DNA of 64,000 nucleotides, from assembly GCA_002633005.1 (NCBI GenBank), contig NMRA01000004.1:52353-116352 (forward strand), in the 5' to 3' direction. Source of the DNA: Phoronis australis (lineage: Eukaryota > Phoronida > Phoronidae). Below the pieces are notes generated by a model. It did no database searches. It saw only the letters and a list, made by a program, of their open reading frames with translations, and had not been told where the DNA came from. Positions within the stretch are counted from its first letter, which is position 1. Every line of letters begins with the position of its first letter. This document shows, one piece after another, positions 1 through 12,180 of the stretch. The position numbers and the translations under genes are program-made.

Positions 1-2760
1 CATACATGGAATTAAAGTCCCCGCGATGTTTCCGTTCACTGTCCTTAATTGAGTTTTCTACGTACTTGTCTAGACACAAGTGTGCTTCCTCTGCCCTCCC
101 CGAACAGACCACCGTTAACATCGATGGTGCAACTGATTTGTAAGTTACACCTATTCTCGTCTGTGAGATGACTGAATGTAGAAGAAGTCCGCCATCAAAT
201 ACCTTCACGTAGTCGTGTAAAAAATCTCCATCTGTTGTAGGTTCTGTCTGGAACAATTCAATTTTTTTCAGCAAAGCAGACTTTTCCGTTTTGACGAGCG
301 CTCCATCGCAGTGAGCAAGTGCTAATGGGTAAGGTGTGACAGGATGTGAGATCAGAAGTTGTCGAAGATCGAAGTCTGCCCTCTCTGCTACAACTACGAC
401 CATGCGTATGAACAAATCTCTTAGACTCTCTGCGGCTGTCTTGTTTCTCTGGGAGGCCCATGACTTGGCTTTATTCTTCACGCTCTCAGCAGGGAAATTT
501 TGGACAGCTGTACGTTTAACTGGTCGCAGAAACCTACTGCTGTCATTTTCCCATTCCTGATGGAATTTTCCCCTCGCATCATGGTCTCGGCTCAGCGCAT
601 TGATCAGGTAGTCTTCCGTTCTTGGGATGCTGCTTGGCCAGTTGCGATATTAACCAGACCCGGTGGAGCATTGTTCTCAAACGGATTGCAGAAATTGTCG
701 ATTTTGACACTGAGTGATGCCATCTGTTCCTTATCTTTTTTGATTCTTGAAGGACTGCACTGACTCTTTGAATTCTCCCCGATTTCATGTCCTGCAAATG
801 TTCTAAGTTCAGTTACAGCCATTGCCCTTTGTGTCATAGAGAGGAACCATCGACGCATTGCATTTTCTGAGTTGCGGAAAGCCATTATCCCTGTCATGCT
901 CGATGCTGCATCCCTGTAGACGAACTGTTCCAAAGAGAGGTCAACAGCCGATCTACTGAAGTTGTTCCTAGTACGTTGCACTGAAAACGCTCCGTTTTCC
1001 AGCACTTCGCGCAATTGTGGGACTGCAAATTTCAATTAAAACAACGTTCCCCATCTGGCGTAGTTTGGACGGTTCAGGGCAAAGAATACCTCTAGCATTG
1101 TCGGGAAAATGTTGATATAACCACTGACGTCATTTGTCTTGACGCATCTCTGGAGTTCTCTGTTAGCACGGTTTATGAGAAAGATGTAGGTTGCCCAAAA
1201 CTGAGCAGTTTTGCCATATTTGCCATTAATCACTATGTGAAAGAAATCTCGTTCATACTTATGGAGGTGCTGAGTAATTACAGGATCATCAAGGTTTGCC
1301 TCTATTTGTTCTGGATCTGAAGGGACTGCGATCATAACCGTAAGGAATGATTCATATTCCTCCGGAGCCAAGTCATGCAGAAATTTTTGGTACATCTTGC
1401 CCTCCAAAACGTTAGCAAGAAGCTCGTGAACCCGAGTGCACCTGTTGTAGAATTTTCCTTTAATGAAGCCCATCATAGACCCTTCTGCCAAGATACCAGT
1501 CTCTGAAAGTAGGAACTCTATGCCACTTCCATTTATCATGGTTCCCACAGCTCCATAAAAAGCCAGCTCCGTATTATCAGCAGCTTATCAAACAATGGTC
1601 TTTCAAGTTCTTGTATTGCGTAGGCTTTTAAAGCAACTTCCAAGTCATATGTGACGACTGCGTAGTCTTGCCCAGTCTCTCTGGCTACATACATTGTGCG
1701 GATCATAGTTTCTTTAACAACATCGTTGTTGGTTGGTGATTTTGAAATGGGTCCATGTAACAGATCCTTTGACGAGGCAAGGGGTCCCGTATGTAACTGC
1801 TTTAAATCCAGCATGCAGTGGAGTGTTACTTACCTTCCCTTAGTGTCGAAAACCAGTAGAGATCCAACAAGTGGAGCTGTATGTTCTTGTAGTTTACTTC
1901 AGTGCCTCTGACAAGATTGTCACGTGTTTGAGCAGAGTTTATGTTTATATTTGAAAAAGTAACGCCCTTAAGATATTTTCTGAATGGCCGCACGTCCCGC
2001 TCAACCCCCACAAACTGTCGACGATTCCTTCTCGAAACAACAGTGCAGCAGAAGCATCTTCCCTTTCTTCTTCCACCACATTCTGGTAGCTATGATCAAC
2101 AGTTGCGTGCAGTGTTGACATGCCATCTAATGTTTTGACGTGTGCGTCATTATTATCCCAAACGGAGGCAGTGGCTAGATTTGGAAAGAGTTGAATACCA
2201 TCCGGTGCTTCGCGTTCATACGACTCTATGGAATACGCAAACTCAGTCTCAAGGCCTTTGCTTTCCTTGTAGTCGATGGAATGTCCTGCTCTGTTTAAAT
2301 CTGCAAAGACAGTTTTGAACCTGTCAGAGAAGACAGACCAAGTCCCAGGAACGTGTGCTTCCACGGCCTCACATTACCACGGGTAACGTTGTAAATGGCG
2401 TCAGATGCCATTGCGGTCACTTTGCTGTCAATGGATTCTCTTTGAGAGTTTGATGTTGTAATGCCACCGAAAAGTGTCCGGTAAAACATTTCAAGTTGCT
2501 GCGATATCTTTGGTGCACATGATTTCAAATTCTGCACTGTTGTTGGAATAGGTGTCTTTAAGTTAGGCAGTTGCAAGATTGGAGACCGAAGATGAAGAGC
2601 AGCCCATCTCTGCCTCCAATTGGTCTTTGATCTTCTTAAGGAGATTCTGAGTTGTGTATACTGAGACGTCAGCTTTTGTCCCACCATGGCCATTTGGGAA
2701 CATAGGGACATCTGGGCTGGGAAAACAGTATTTGGGAAAGCGCTGGGAAACATAGGCCCG
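1..2760 (-). pseudogene. Broken copy of a repetitive transposase-like gene family (C-terminal part runs off the left edge)
   Basis: Reading right to left, successive minus-strand open segments match in order a multicopy protein family I know from cnidarian, mollusc and lancelet genomes. The family looks mobile-element derived, probably with an RNase-H-like core. Segment 2753-2295 carries a VTRG...KH..LG...LTGS region. Segment 2364-1945 carries DNNDAHVKTLDGMSTLH, a likely acidic-core motif. Segment 1814-1536 has a VVTYDLEVALKA stretch. Segment 1570-1036 has a GAVGTMINGSGIEF motif and ends in a NYARWG motif. Segment 1035-604 has FSRSAVDLSLEQ. Segment 360-1 stays open to the edge (SHPVTPYPLALAHCDGA). 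The segments are in different frames. Frame changes fall near 2360 and 1565 inside otherwise continuous homology, so they are lesions and not introns. A GT donor-like site ends at 1834, but joining it to the AG before 1796 leaves the wrong frame. Family assignment is from memory of motifs; the catalytic role is inference. Confidence 0.6.
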
Positions 2761-2899
2761 AGAAAATATCAGTTGCGGAATATAGAGACGAGGTAACTCA
2801 GGGACCGGAAAATATCGATGCGGACCCAGCGAAATGACGGTCAAAACGAACAGAGCTTTCATTAAATAGTAAAAACTGCATTTCACAGGGCACATGTGA

Positions 2900-3510
2900 A
2901 GGTCGATTTACCAAGAAAATAGCTTGGGCCTATGACGAGCTTTCTAATTGTAATTCACCTGTTTGAAATCACGCAACTACTTGGCAGTCAACACTCATGA
3001 ACAATTATATTAGAAAACTACTCAGCGATAATAGTCAAGAATCTCCCGAAACCTCCGTTGTTTTCAGCTTTCAACGCCCATATCAAATAGCTCGTCGTGG
3101 TTAAGCACGTGTACAACGGAAATGACGGTAGTTGGTGTGCATACATAACGCAGACGGCAGCAAAAGACGCCATTTCGATTATTCCTCGTTGTAAGAGTTA
3201 CATCAAATGAGATGTGGATTTGGGTATAATTCGTCCGAAAACAGGGGGACGTACTTTAGACTGGTAAAACGGGACGGATTTCTATGTTCTGTTTTTAATT
3301 GTGAATTAGAATATATCATGTGGAGTATTCCGTTGTTGTTGTGTACACTTGTGAGGTCGCTGCAACCGATCAGGTGCGATTTTTCTGATTTCTCATGCCC
3401 TGACATAAATTTGCAGACAAAAATCTCTCACCTTATGTAAAAAGTGCTTGGTTCCTCAACTTGGTGCTTACTCAGTGCAAATAGGCTTTTATGAATTTTG
3501 TTTCTACTCC
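2900..3510. other. Non-coding stretch upstream of the broken transposase-like copy
   Basis: No coding sequence is convincing. The small open frames at 3203-3440 lie on both strands of the same DNA and match nothing I recognise. Confidence 0.4.
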
Positions 3511-4265
3511 TGCCATCTCGCTGTCGCACCATGTTCAGTGATGCTGAACATCGTGCAATTGGTTATCAAACGGTTACCTGGTGGGTTGATCTACCTCAAC
3601 TCGGGTATTTGGGCGTGTCTGGCGGGGCTAACCCACCACTAGATTTGTCTGGCAATGCTTATTCGTGATACCCGAGGCTACGGTGAATATTTTGCAACCA
3701 GTTTCGTGCGGTTACCTCTTGGATTGATCTAGCTCAATTTTAGCCCTGTCTGATAATCGTCTGGCAAGGGCACCCCACGGCAGAAATTGTCTGGCATCTA
3801 ACTTTTGTGCCATGTTCAGTGATGCTGAACATCGTGCAATTGGTTTCAAGCGGTTACCTGATGGATTGATCTAGCTCAATTCATGTCTGGCAGCTAACTT
3901 TTGTGCCATGTTCAGTGATGCTGAACATCGTGCAATTGGTTTCAAGCGGTTACCTGATGAATTGACCTAGCTCAATTCTGGTATTTGGGCGTGTCTGGCG
4001 GGGGTAACCCACCACTAGATTTGTCTGGCAGTGTTCATTCGTGATACCTGGGCTTACGGTGAAAATTTTGCGACTGGTTTCAAGCGGTTACCTCTTGGAT
4101 TGACCTAGCTCAATTTTTGTACCCTGTATATGTTCGTCTGGCGGGTAGTCCCCACCACTGAAATTGTCTGGCAGTGGCCAATTTTGATACAGTGGATTAC
4201 GTAGTAGGTATTCAAGGCAGTTTGAAGTGGTTACCAGAAAAGTTGATCTAGCTCAATTTTCGAGT
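3510..4265. repeat. Tandem array, six ~140 bp units with a hairpin in some units
   Basis: The core CGGTTACC...TTGATCTAGCTCAATT recurs at about 3571, 3709, 3851, 3947, 4085 and 4228, giving spacings of 138, 142, 96, 138 and 143 bases. Three units carry the perfect hairpin GTTCAGTGATGCTGAAC (3533-3549, 3814-3830, 3910-3926), followed by ATCGTGCAATTGG. Alternate units share a GTCTGGCGGGG...AACCCACCACTAGA block. The 96-base spacing marks an internally deleted unit. The last unit is the most diverged. Confidence 0.85.
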
Positions 4266-4336
4266 GTCATTCTCTTGGCTCCCCTGACCACACCCACCAG
4301 AGCGAACCTGCCAGACGGCCATTTCCAAGCATCAGG

Positions 4337-4566
4337 ATACCCATAGAGCACTGTGGCACCAAAGAAAATTGGTTACCTTTTCATGCCCAAAAAAGCTCTG
4401 GGATCCCGGTCTATGTAGCCAGCCCCCTATGGTCCGCCACCCATGAATCACCAACTGATTCTGAAGGTTTTACAGTTTTTGAATTATCAATACCCACAGA
4501 GCACTGTGGCACCAAAGAAAATTGGTTACCTTTTCATGCCCAAAAAAGCTCTGGGATCCCGGTCTA
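4337..4566. repeat. Direct repeat of ~77 bp, two copies 153 bp apart
   Basis: The block ATACCCATAGAGCACTG...GGGATCCCGGTCTA at 4337-4413 is repeated almost exactly at 4490-4566 (one visible substitution near the start). It includes GGTTACC, the heptamer of the preceding array, so it may be a related satellite variant. Confidence 0.85.
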
Positions 4567-4928
4567 GTAGTACCCCGTTCTTGATGAAAAACTCCTAACA
4601 TGTAGCTTGATAAGTTGCGGCTGCAGATTTTCTTTCAGCATCTAAATCACTTCAATGTTTAGGTGATCGACCAAATATTAAACACTGTTGGGGTGATGTT
4701 ACAAATCGAGGCAGGTTTTTAGACCCACATACAGCGTGTACGAAGACCAATAATTCTTACTTATTCTTCTGAAATATTTGCAGATGAGTAACTGTTTCAG
4801 AGAAAGAAAGAAATTTTATAAAAATAATAAGCTTATGTTCTTTAAATGTCCCTTCTCTTCAACGTTGGCTTTGTGTTAACAGACAAGGCGGGGTACAATG
4901 CCACATGCAAATGTAAGTACTAGCAGCC

Positions 4929-5367
4929 AAACAAAAGGGTTACAGCCCACTACTCCGAAGGCCCACTGTTCCGAAAAACAAACACTACTCCGAAAAAACA
5001 CTACTCCGAAGAAACCCGCGCCTCCTCCAATTATGAACGACGCATTTTTTTTCATTTTAATAACATTAATACGATACATTTTCTTTTGGTCAAGCGAGCA
5101 ACTTCAAAGACGATACGATGCAAGAGTCGTTCACTATAAAGATAGCAGAAACGGCTGAAACAAGTCGTTGGACTTCAGTGTCCAAATTTTTGTCTTTTGT
5201 GTGGACATTTTGATACTAAGTTATAACACATTCGTGAAATTGGGAGAAAATTTATGAAGGTCGAATAAAAATAATAAAAAGATAACATTTCGTGGTAATG
5301 GGTTTCTTCGGTGTACTGGCTTTTGAAGTAATGGCCCTTCGGAGTAGTGACCTGTTACCAAACAAAA
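4929..5367. mobile_element. Non-autonomous inverted-repeat element (MITE) with 8 bp target duplication
   Basis: The element spans 4937-5359 and is flanked by direct AAACAAAA copies at 4929-4936 and 5360-5367. Its ends read GGGTTACAGCCCACTACTCC inward from the left and GGTAACAGGTCACTACTCCG inward from the right, an imperfect terminal inverted repeat of about 22 bases. CACTACTCCGAA is repeated next to the left end at 4948, near 4984 and near 5002. There is no credible coding sequence. An 8 bp duplication suits a hAT- or P-type transposase acting in trans; the superfamily is inference. Confidence 0.8.
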
Positions 5368-6935
5368 TAGGTCGCGGTTATAGAACATTGAGAGGTACTC
5401 CAAAAAGTCTTGAGAGAGCTCCGCGGTTACCACCGCCACCCAAAAGCTGACAGTTTTCTCCTATAGACCTAACACTATTGGAAGACAGAAATGACCAGAC
5501 TATTCCCGGCTTCCAGCCAGGGCCACGAGTCAGTACGTGTAAAGAATGACCAGTGTAATTCACGGGTTTGCTGACTAGTCGCTGAAACCGTACCTCAAGT
5601 GTCGCTTGATGATTCCTTTATGAAAAACGATGACAAAATGAAACCGAAGCTTGATTTAATAAGTACAATAGTCGATTTCAACACTCTCGAGCGGACAACT
5701 GGAAGTACACAATGTAAACGCTCGTGACCAGTCCCGTGAAGTCTCGGGGTCGCAAGCTTTAATGCTAGAATACATGGGTCGCGCGCAGGAGTAGGCATTC
5801 CATTCCTCCATTTCGGTGATTTGTATTTGGTAAAATTGACCAATCGCTAAAGTGACTATCCTCCCATTCGTAGTCAGGGGTCTAGTCGAAATGCCGGGAG
5901 ATTTTGCTTATAATTTGCTCTAGATGCCGTCAAGGACGGTGACCGGCCAGCGAACCTTAAGTCGATGTTGTAAAACTGCAACATTTGCGTTAAAGTCTTT
6001 GCTAGTAAAGGTGTCTGTCTTCCAAGCCAGAGAGTACGGATTTTTGGCCAGAAGACAAAACCCGGTGAAAAAACAGATTTCCATGAATGAAAAGTTAAAA
6101 AGAATTGCTTACATTAAGAAACCCTTGAATGGTTGTTTTAACAACGCCCTCGGGGAGGTTTTAGCTCGTTTTGCGATTTTTTGGAGAAAATTTGTGATCA
6201 ACTGGCCAAAATTAGGGCATTTCAAAATGGCCACCTAACTTTGACTGGACTTCTTAAAGTAGGTTACAAATATGTCGGTTTCTCAGGAATTGGGCAAAAT
6301 TTGAGCTTTTTAATTGGTTGAAACGGAAAGGCAAAAGGAATAGAGTAAGGGTGTACGTAGCGTCACCAGCGAGGTCATCTGCCAGGGAGTAATGACTATT
6401 TATCCAGGCTAGGCATGTACTACGTACAACTTGGACGCATTTTAATTGAAACTGACTGTCATATCTTTGGTAATGAGCCTGCTACCTTTGTACGAGCCTA
6501 CAGCTTGTGCAGTTTCCATCAACAAACTTCACATTCAGCAGACCGGTCGTGTAATCTCCGGCAGGCTCGAATCCACGGGAGTCATTTTACGATTTTTCTT
6601 GCGTTTTGCCAGTTATGGTAATGGCAGCTAAGCTTTACTCCTCCAGTTGAAGGACTTCTTTCGTCATTTACACAATACCCGTTCACTTTTTTAAAGGTGC
6701 ATTTTCCATTTTTAGCTAGCTAAAAACAAAATAAATTAAATTTGACCGTTTACTCGAATCGGTCTCATATAATATTCCTTGTCGCCGTAGGATTCTATTT
6801 CCGTTAGCAACAGGAACACCAGAGACTCAAGAAAATCCTTTAGATTTACTGTTGGCAAATTCGAAAATGGCGCATGTACGCATTGCCTGTGACTTGAGTT
6901 GCAGATCATTCGGCAACAATTCACGTTTGGATCAC
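5368..6935. other. Gene-poor stretch
   Basis: I see no conserved protein, RNA gene or clear repeat here. The 104-codon plus frame at 5924-6238 shows no recognisable domain and no splice context. Confidence 0.4.
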
Positions 6936-7416
6936 AGGCGTCCTCAGCTTCTGATAATCCCCAATACCCTATACATATATAAAACAAACTCCGGACTAGA
7001 AATAACAACAAACACAAAACTCAATAAATTGACACAAAACAGAGGCTCAACAATCCATGAGGAATTCTTCTTTCTCCCAATACCATTTAGGGTGTTCTGC
7101 TCCAACGAGTTCGCAAGACATTCGCGGTCAAAGCACAAAAATCTTACCAAAATGCCCGTCCGGAGCAACTCCCGTGTCCCACGCGAAGGTCAAGGACGGT
7201 ACGGAATTATCCGATGAGTTACGGACACCGTAAATGGTATTGGGAGAAAGAAGAATTGCTCATGGTTTATTGAACCTCTGTTTTGTGCAAACTTATTGAG
7301 TTTTGTGTTTTGCTATGGACGGTTGAAGTGAAGCACCCGTGGAATTTCTAGTCCGGAGTGTCATACTTTGTAGTATTATATAGTGTACTGGGGACGATCA
7401 GCAGCTGAGGACGCCT
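6936..7416. mobile_element. Foldback element with ~160-190 bp inverted arms
   Basis: The left arm 6936-7094 and the right arm 7226-7416 are inverted copies around a loop of about 130 bases. Matching blocks include GGCGTCCTCAGC at both outer ends, ACTCCGGACTAGAAAT, CACAAAACTCAATAA, and AATTCTTCTTTCTCCCAATA next to the loop. The right arm carries about 35 extra bases. The small open frames on both strands here simply reflect the symmetry of the arms. Confidence 0.85.
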
Positions 7417-10332
7417 CTAGTTTGGATGAGCGTAGCAATGTTTTTAGACCCCTCAAACACATCGGTCAAGAATTTCACACTGATATCTAAACAGTGATGA
7501 AATGTCCCTTTAACCATTTTACCTCAAAATCCACCGCCGAACACACTTGTCCTATACAGACACATGTCTAAGAAAACTGTCTGATGTTCATCTGTTTACA
7601 ACACGTGTTCACAGTCCTCAGTCAGCGTGATAGGTAACACTACTTCAAATGACACCTGGCGACAGGTTAATTGCATAATAAGGTGGCACACTACAGTTAC
7701 TACAGGGTTGGGGCTGCCGACACACACCCAAGTGGAGACGAGTCCTTATCTCACGTCCTTATCGAGAGTCTGGAAAAACAAAAGGTTTGTTGTCGTTCCC
7801 AACTCAAAAGCACTACTCATGATAACTGAAACTTAATTCTGCTACAGATTTTTAATCGGCTAATTCACATCGGGAAAAATACTGACACCTAAAAATAGGA
7901 CCAAAAACACCAAATCTGACAGTTTTCTACCCAAATTTACTACTTCCCTGCAAGTTGTAGAAAAAAATCAGATTCAGAATGCTCGTTCTACAGCCTAACT
8001 GTTCAGTGCCACTTCATGTTTTCGCAACCGATTAAATCTTAAAGTGCAACAGCTCATTCACACCAGTGAAACTTTCCTTCTTGCGTCGCGATCGTCTTCC
8101 AAATGGTCGCATTTACTTCAGATATTAGACCACCGCCTTGGCAGATTGTGATTGGCTGAGACATGCACGTTTGGTTGGAGAAATCTTCTCGTGACATTAC
8201 TGTGCATGTCCCTATTGGTCCCTGGTTGACAAATGTTTGTGATTTTCACAATTATCAATCACTATAAGAAGCGCGACAAGTGCGCGAGACGCGCATTGTT
8301 CGGAGTTTCATGCTGGTAGCTATATGACGACTAACAAATCAACTGAGAATATGAGCTGGTTATTGGAATGAAGATAACCTGCAACAACTTTAAAACAATC
8401 GGTGGGTCTACACAGTAAGTGCGCTTGGGTTTTTGCATTCATTTATACTCCGTAGCCAAATCGACGTGACTACGCGTTTGGTTAAGGAAACAAAATTTGT
8501 AGTCATATAAATTAAATACCCCGAATTGCGTCATATGCCATGTCAAAGTCCTATCGCATGCTTCAAACGGCCAACTGGTTTCTACTGCGGTAAACGTAGT
8601 AAATTATAGGGTAGCAGTAATAGTTGTTTTATTTCCCTAAAAACACGACAAAGAGGGGCACCGTGGCAGTCTGTTGTATCACATTCATATTTACGAACTT
8701 TTTGGAGCTCCTCTAGATGAGAAATTTTGTCAAATATGTTACCAATATTTCACACTAATGGAATTTTTATTTTTCAGTGTGGCTGTTTGTTTGTTTGAAT
8801 ACGCGAAACAACTTTTAATTGGTCATAATTGAGCTTCCTTGTCCAAAAGTATTTTGACACCGTGCCTCATTGAACTTTCTTTTACATAAATAATTAAGGG
8901 CAGGGAAACAGGTAACGTCATTCCATAAACGCAACAAAACACTGAATTGCATTTGCGAGCCCTTTGCACTTGTCGGGCATACACGCACACCTAAAACATT
9001 CAATGGTTCAAACAGATTTCACGTTCCTCAGATAACCAAAAGCTGGGCTTCCTCTCAATGCTCTTTTGTAGACCTTGAGTCATACAAACTGATGCTGTGG
9101 AATATATCAAATAATGTGTCAATCTGCTCGACAGAAATTTAGTGTGACACTCCTCTGTGGGAAGAACCTGAACAAATGTAAAACAGTATGGCAGCCTGAA
9201 CTTTATGATTTAAAAACTGCGCAGCCTGTTTCGTTTTCATCTTGGAAAAATGGAAGAAGTCTCGTGTATTGTTCACTTTGGAACAAGTTGTAAAGCAATT
9301 GGACTTCAACTCTCAATTTCATATATGCGTTTTACGTAGGGCCGTCATGCATAGAATCACGCTGTTTCAAATTAGTTCGCAAGCCTTTTAAGAGGTGGGA
9401 TGGATCACTGTTTTCTTGTCCGTGGTAAAAAATTGACGTTCTACTGAAACACTTAATAAATTGGCCAACTTTTGGTTGCTTGCTGCCTGATTAAATATTG
9501 TACTCTTAACAAATACACCAAAACTGCTCATTTACCTCAGGCAAACTTCCAGCAGAACCTTATCAATAAGCACTAGGACTTCTATTATATAACAATACAA
9601 CTTCATGTCTTAGACCACCGTTTTCTCTCTTTTAACATACATGGCCACTGTGGCATAACAAAATTGTATGCATTGCCGAAAGATTTTCAGATACTTTAAT
9701 ATCTGAAAATTTAAAAATACTTTGCTGTTTCAATGTCACTTTCCTTTCTGGACATCTTAGATAACTTCGCATTGACACAATGCTGATATTTCCGTTGTCG
9801 CTCATTCTGCGATACGTCGCCAGCTTCTGTCTGCGATTCTTCTTTGTTGGAGTTTGTATAGGATTCCGACCTTTCACACGGGAGTAGGTGACGATTCATC
9901 AGCTGAAAGACAGCAAAGATTTTTTTCTATTTAATGAGTCCATGTTGCTTGTTATACAATTCTGTAGAATGGATTTAGAGGCTGGTGTTATTAATGTCAT
10001 GTTGCTTGTGTTGCTGTGTCGATGACGTGATCAACAAAGAGAATCATCCGGTTTGAAAAGTAATTAAGGTACATCAACTACGGTTTGTTCGAGTAGTCTT
10101 CATTGCTACCGGATATTACAACCGTTCAGGGAGAGCCAATACATATTCTAACTCTATTCATCTCATCTCATAAATGTTCCGTGTAATATCAATGTTCGGA
10201 GAGGCTGTATAATGCTGAAATGAATGTGTCAATTAATGTACCTTTCATTAGACTACGCTAGATCGTAATTACAATTGACCAAAACGTTCGAGTAATGGCC
10301 TTGTCATGATCTTGCGTGAAGACCTGCCTCCC
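7417..10332. other. Gene-poor stretch, with a promoter-like patch near 8.1-8.4 kb
   Basis: No protein-coding gene is convincing. Short AT-rich frames such as 8815-9003 on the minus strand have no recognisable domain. A minus-strand frame at 9711-9899 begins just downstream of an AG acceptor-like tract (TTTGCTGTCTTTCAG in minus-strand reading) and might be an exon, but nothing identifies it. Confidence 0.35.
8145..8425 (+). promoter_or_regulatory. Possible promoter and first non-coding exon
   Basis: GATTGGCT near 8150 and CTATTGGTCC near 8212 resemble CCAAT-type elements. A TATA-like CTATAAGAAGCGCG starts near 8263 and is followed by a CpG-rich start-like region. About 150 bases later comes a possible splice donor (CACA|GTAAGTGC near 8415). 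The pattern is suggestive only, and no downstream coding exon could be linked to it. Confidence 0.22.
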
Positions 10333-10470
10333 GTTCAGTAACGCTAAGACCTCGCTAAAAAGCAAGACATCGCGAGATTACGTGAGATATTGCCGTGCAT
10401 TGTAAATAAGAAACATGACTTTGACTAGGTTTTAGCTAGGTCCTAGCGTAGGTCCTAGCGTCTACTGAAC
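10333..10470. mobile_element. Short inverted-repeat element, 138 bp
   Basis: The left end GTTCAGTAACGCTAAGACCT is mirrored by the right end, which reads inward GTTCAGTAGACGCTAGGACC. The right arm also repeats the TAGGTCCTAGCG module. No clear target duplication is visible. Confidence 0.65.
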
Positions 10471-12180
10471 GCGCGCCTGGAAGGCTGAAACATGTCTGCA
10501 GCACCAGGGTGTGAACTCGTGTATTTATTTACGTCATCCGATTCGGCTTAAGATATATACATGTATAAGCCTGATACGTACCCAAAAAACGAAAACGTTT
10601 GGCACGAATCGGCCAGCACGCTGGTCAAACATCCGGCTTCTTTAAATGTAAAATTTCGGGCGATTGCACGTGACACAACGCCATTGTTTTTACCAAACCC
10701 GGCATTACTATGTTCAGATCACACTTTTAAAGAAGGCGAAAACTCTTAAAAATAATTTTTAGACAGATCGTGGTGAATGTACTTCTTGTAGATGCCAACG
10801 TGAGAGTTATTCACTTTGCACATTGCAAGAATTTCTAGAAGAAATCGTCAGATTCACTATTTTTGAAACACAGAGGAAATAAGAACTCTTTCATGCAGTT
10901 TTCAAATTCTCCGTCTCTAATAATATGTATGCGACCATGCGCTCACAGAAGTCGGACTGGCTGCTGCTTGAAATCGCCATTGCTTTGTTTACATCAAAGG
11001 TCAAATGTCATATTTTCTATATAAGGGAAATGTGCCACGTCAGTTTCTTGCAATACGAAATAAGGAGACGTGGTTTGCCGTGTGGGAGAAAAATCGACGA
11101 AGCGACGAGCAGAAACCTGAAAGAATTTTAGGGGGGCCATGGACCCCTTGGCCCCCTTAAATCCCCCACTGCAATCAGAAAATCACCTGCAGGCAATTCA
11201 GGAAGCCAGCCCTGGTTAATAACCGGTACTACCATGGTACAGTGTTGGCGTAACGTAAAGCCACTTAGACGTGATAAAAAATTTGAAAGCCATCAATTTC
11301 CTCTAAAATATATCCACACGATCAAGCGTCACCTGAGCTCGATACCTAAATCATGCAGTTGGTATCAATTGTAACAGAAAAATATTTTTTCTAACACTGA
11401 AGCCACAGCGAAAAGTATCATTAGCTTTTTATTTATTGACACTAAAGCTATTCGTAGCTCTGCCACTTCTCTTTGTATTGCATCGGAGTCACATGACTAG
11501 AACGTCCATGATGAGCACTTGATGGAGTATGATTACACTACAAGAAAAAGATAAATTAAAACAAATATTTTTTCATATCGGTTTCAAAAATATGTTAATT
11601 CTTATTAAAAATTAACCGTGCACTCAAAAATGAGAAAAATAACAAATAGTGCAATTACAGAACCTTTCATGTTCTAATTGACGGGTTAATTAATCAATTT
11701 TGTCAATTAATGTATTGCACACTTGTAATATAAAAGGAAAACTAAGTACAAAGGTGTAAGTTATAGAAATGACTTCTTGAACCAAGAGGGAAATTTTAAG
11801 TAATTTAAAAGATTACTACCAGACAGTTTTTAGAATATGGGTCCTTCAAAGCTCCTGGGGAGAATTTTTTTAGACATTCATCTAAAATAATAATTGAAAA
11901 ATTAGGCATGTATTGGCGTTTGGTGAAAGTACATTCTTTAGTGAACATTCAGGTTACTTTGACTCGTCCAAAATATGCCTAACACCACTCCAACTACCCA
12001 AGCGAAATTTGCATGTACTCATTACACCGTAGACTATAGTACTTGGGGAACTAACTCCGTACAAGTTGTGACGTCATTATTCATTAGCGAGATTTTTATT
12101 CTAGACCAAATTTTGATAATCCTCTCAATCTAGTTAATGCCAATCATTTTTTCTAGGTTTACACTGAATTTGATACCTAG
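10471..12180. other. Gene-poor, AT-rich stretch
   Basis: Nothing coding is supported. Frames at 10561-10749 and 10925-11131 lack recognisable domains. A run of AGGGGGGCC...GGCCCCCTT near 11130-11165 is a small GC-rich inverted repeat. Confidence 0.35.

Noticed and set aside
1797-1833. 37-base intron in the transposase-like copy
   Set aside because: The donor is good, but joining the flanks puts the downstream conserved segment out of frame and the intron would be unusually short.
6540-6580. tRNA-like GGCTCGAATCC box
   Set aside because: No matching A box or cloverleaf could be folded around it.
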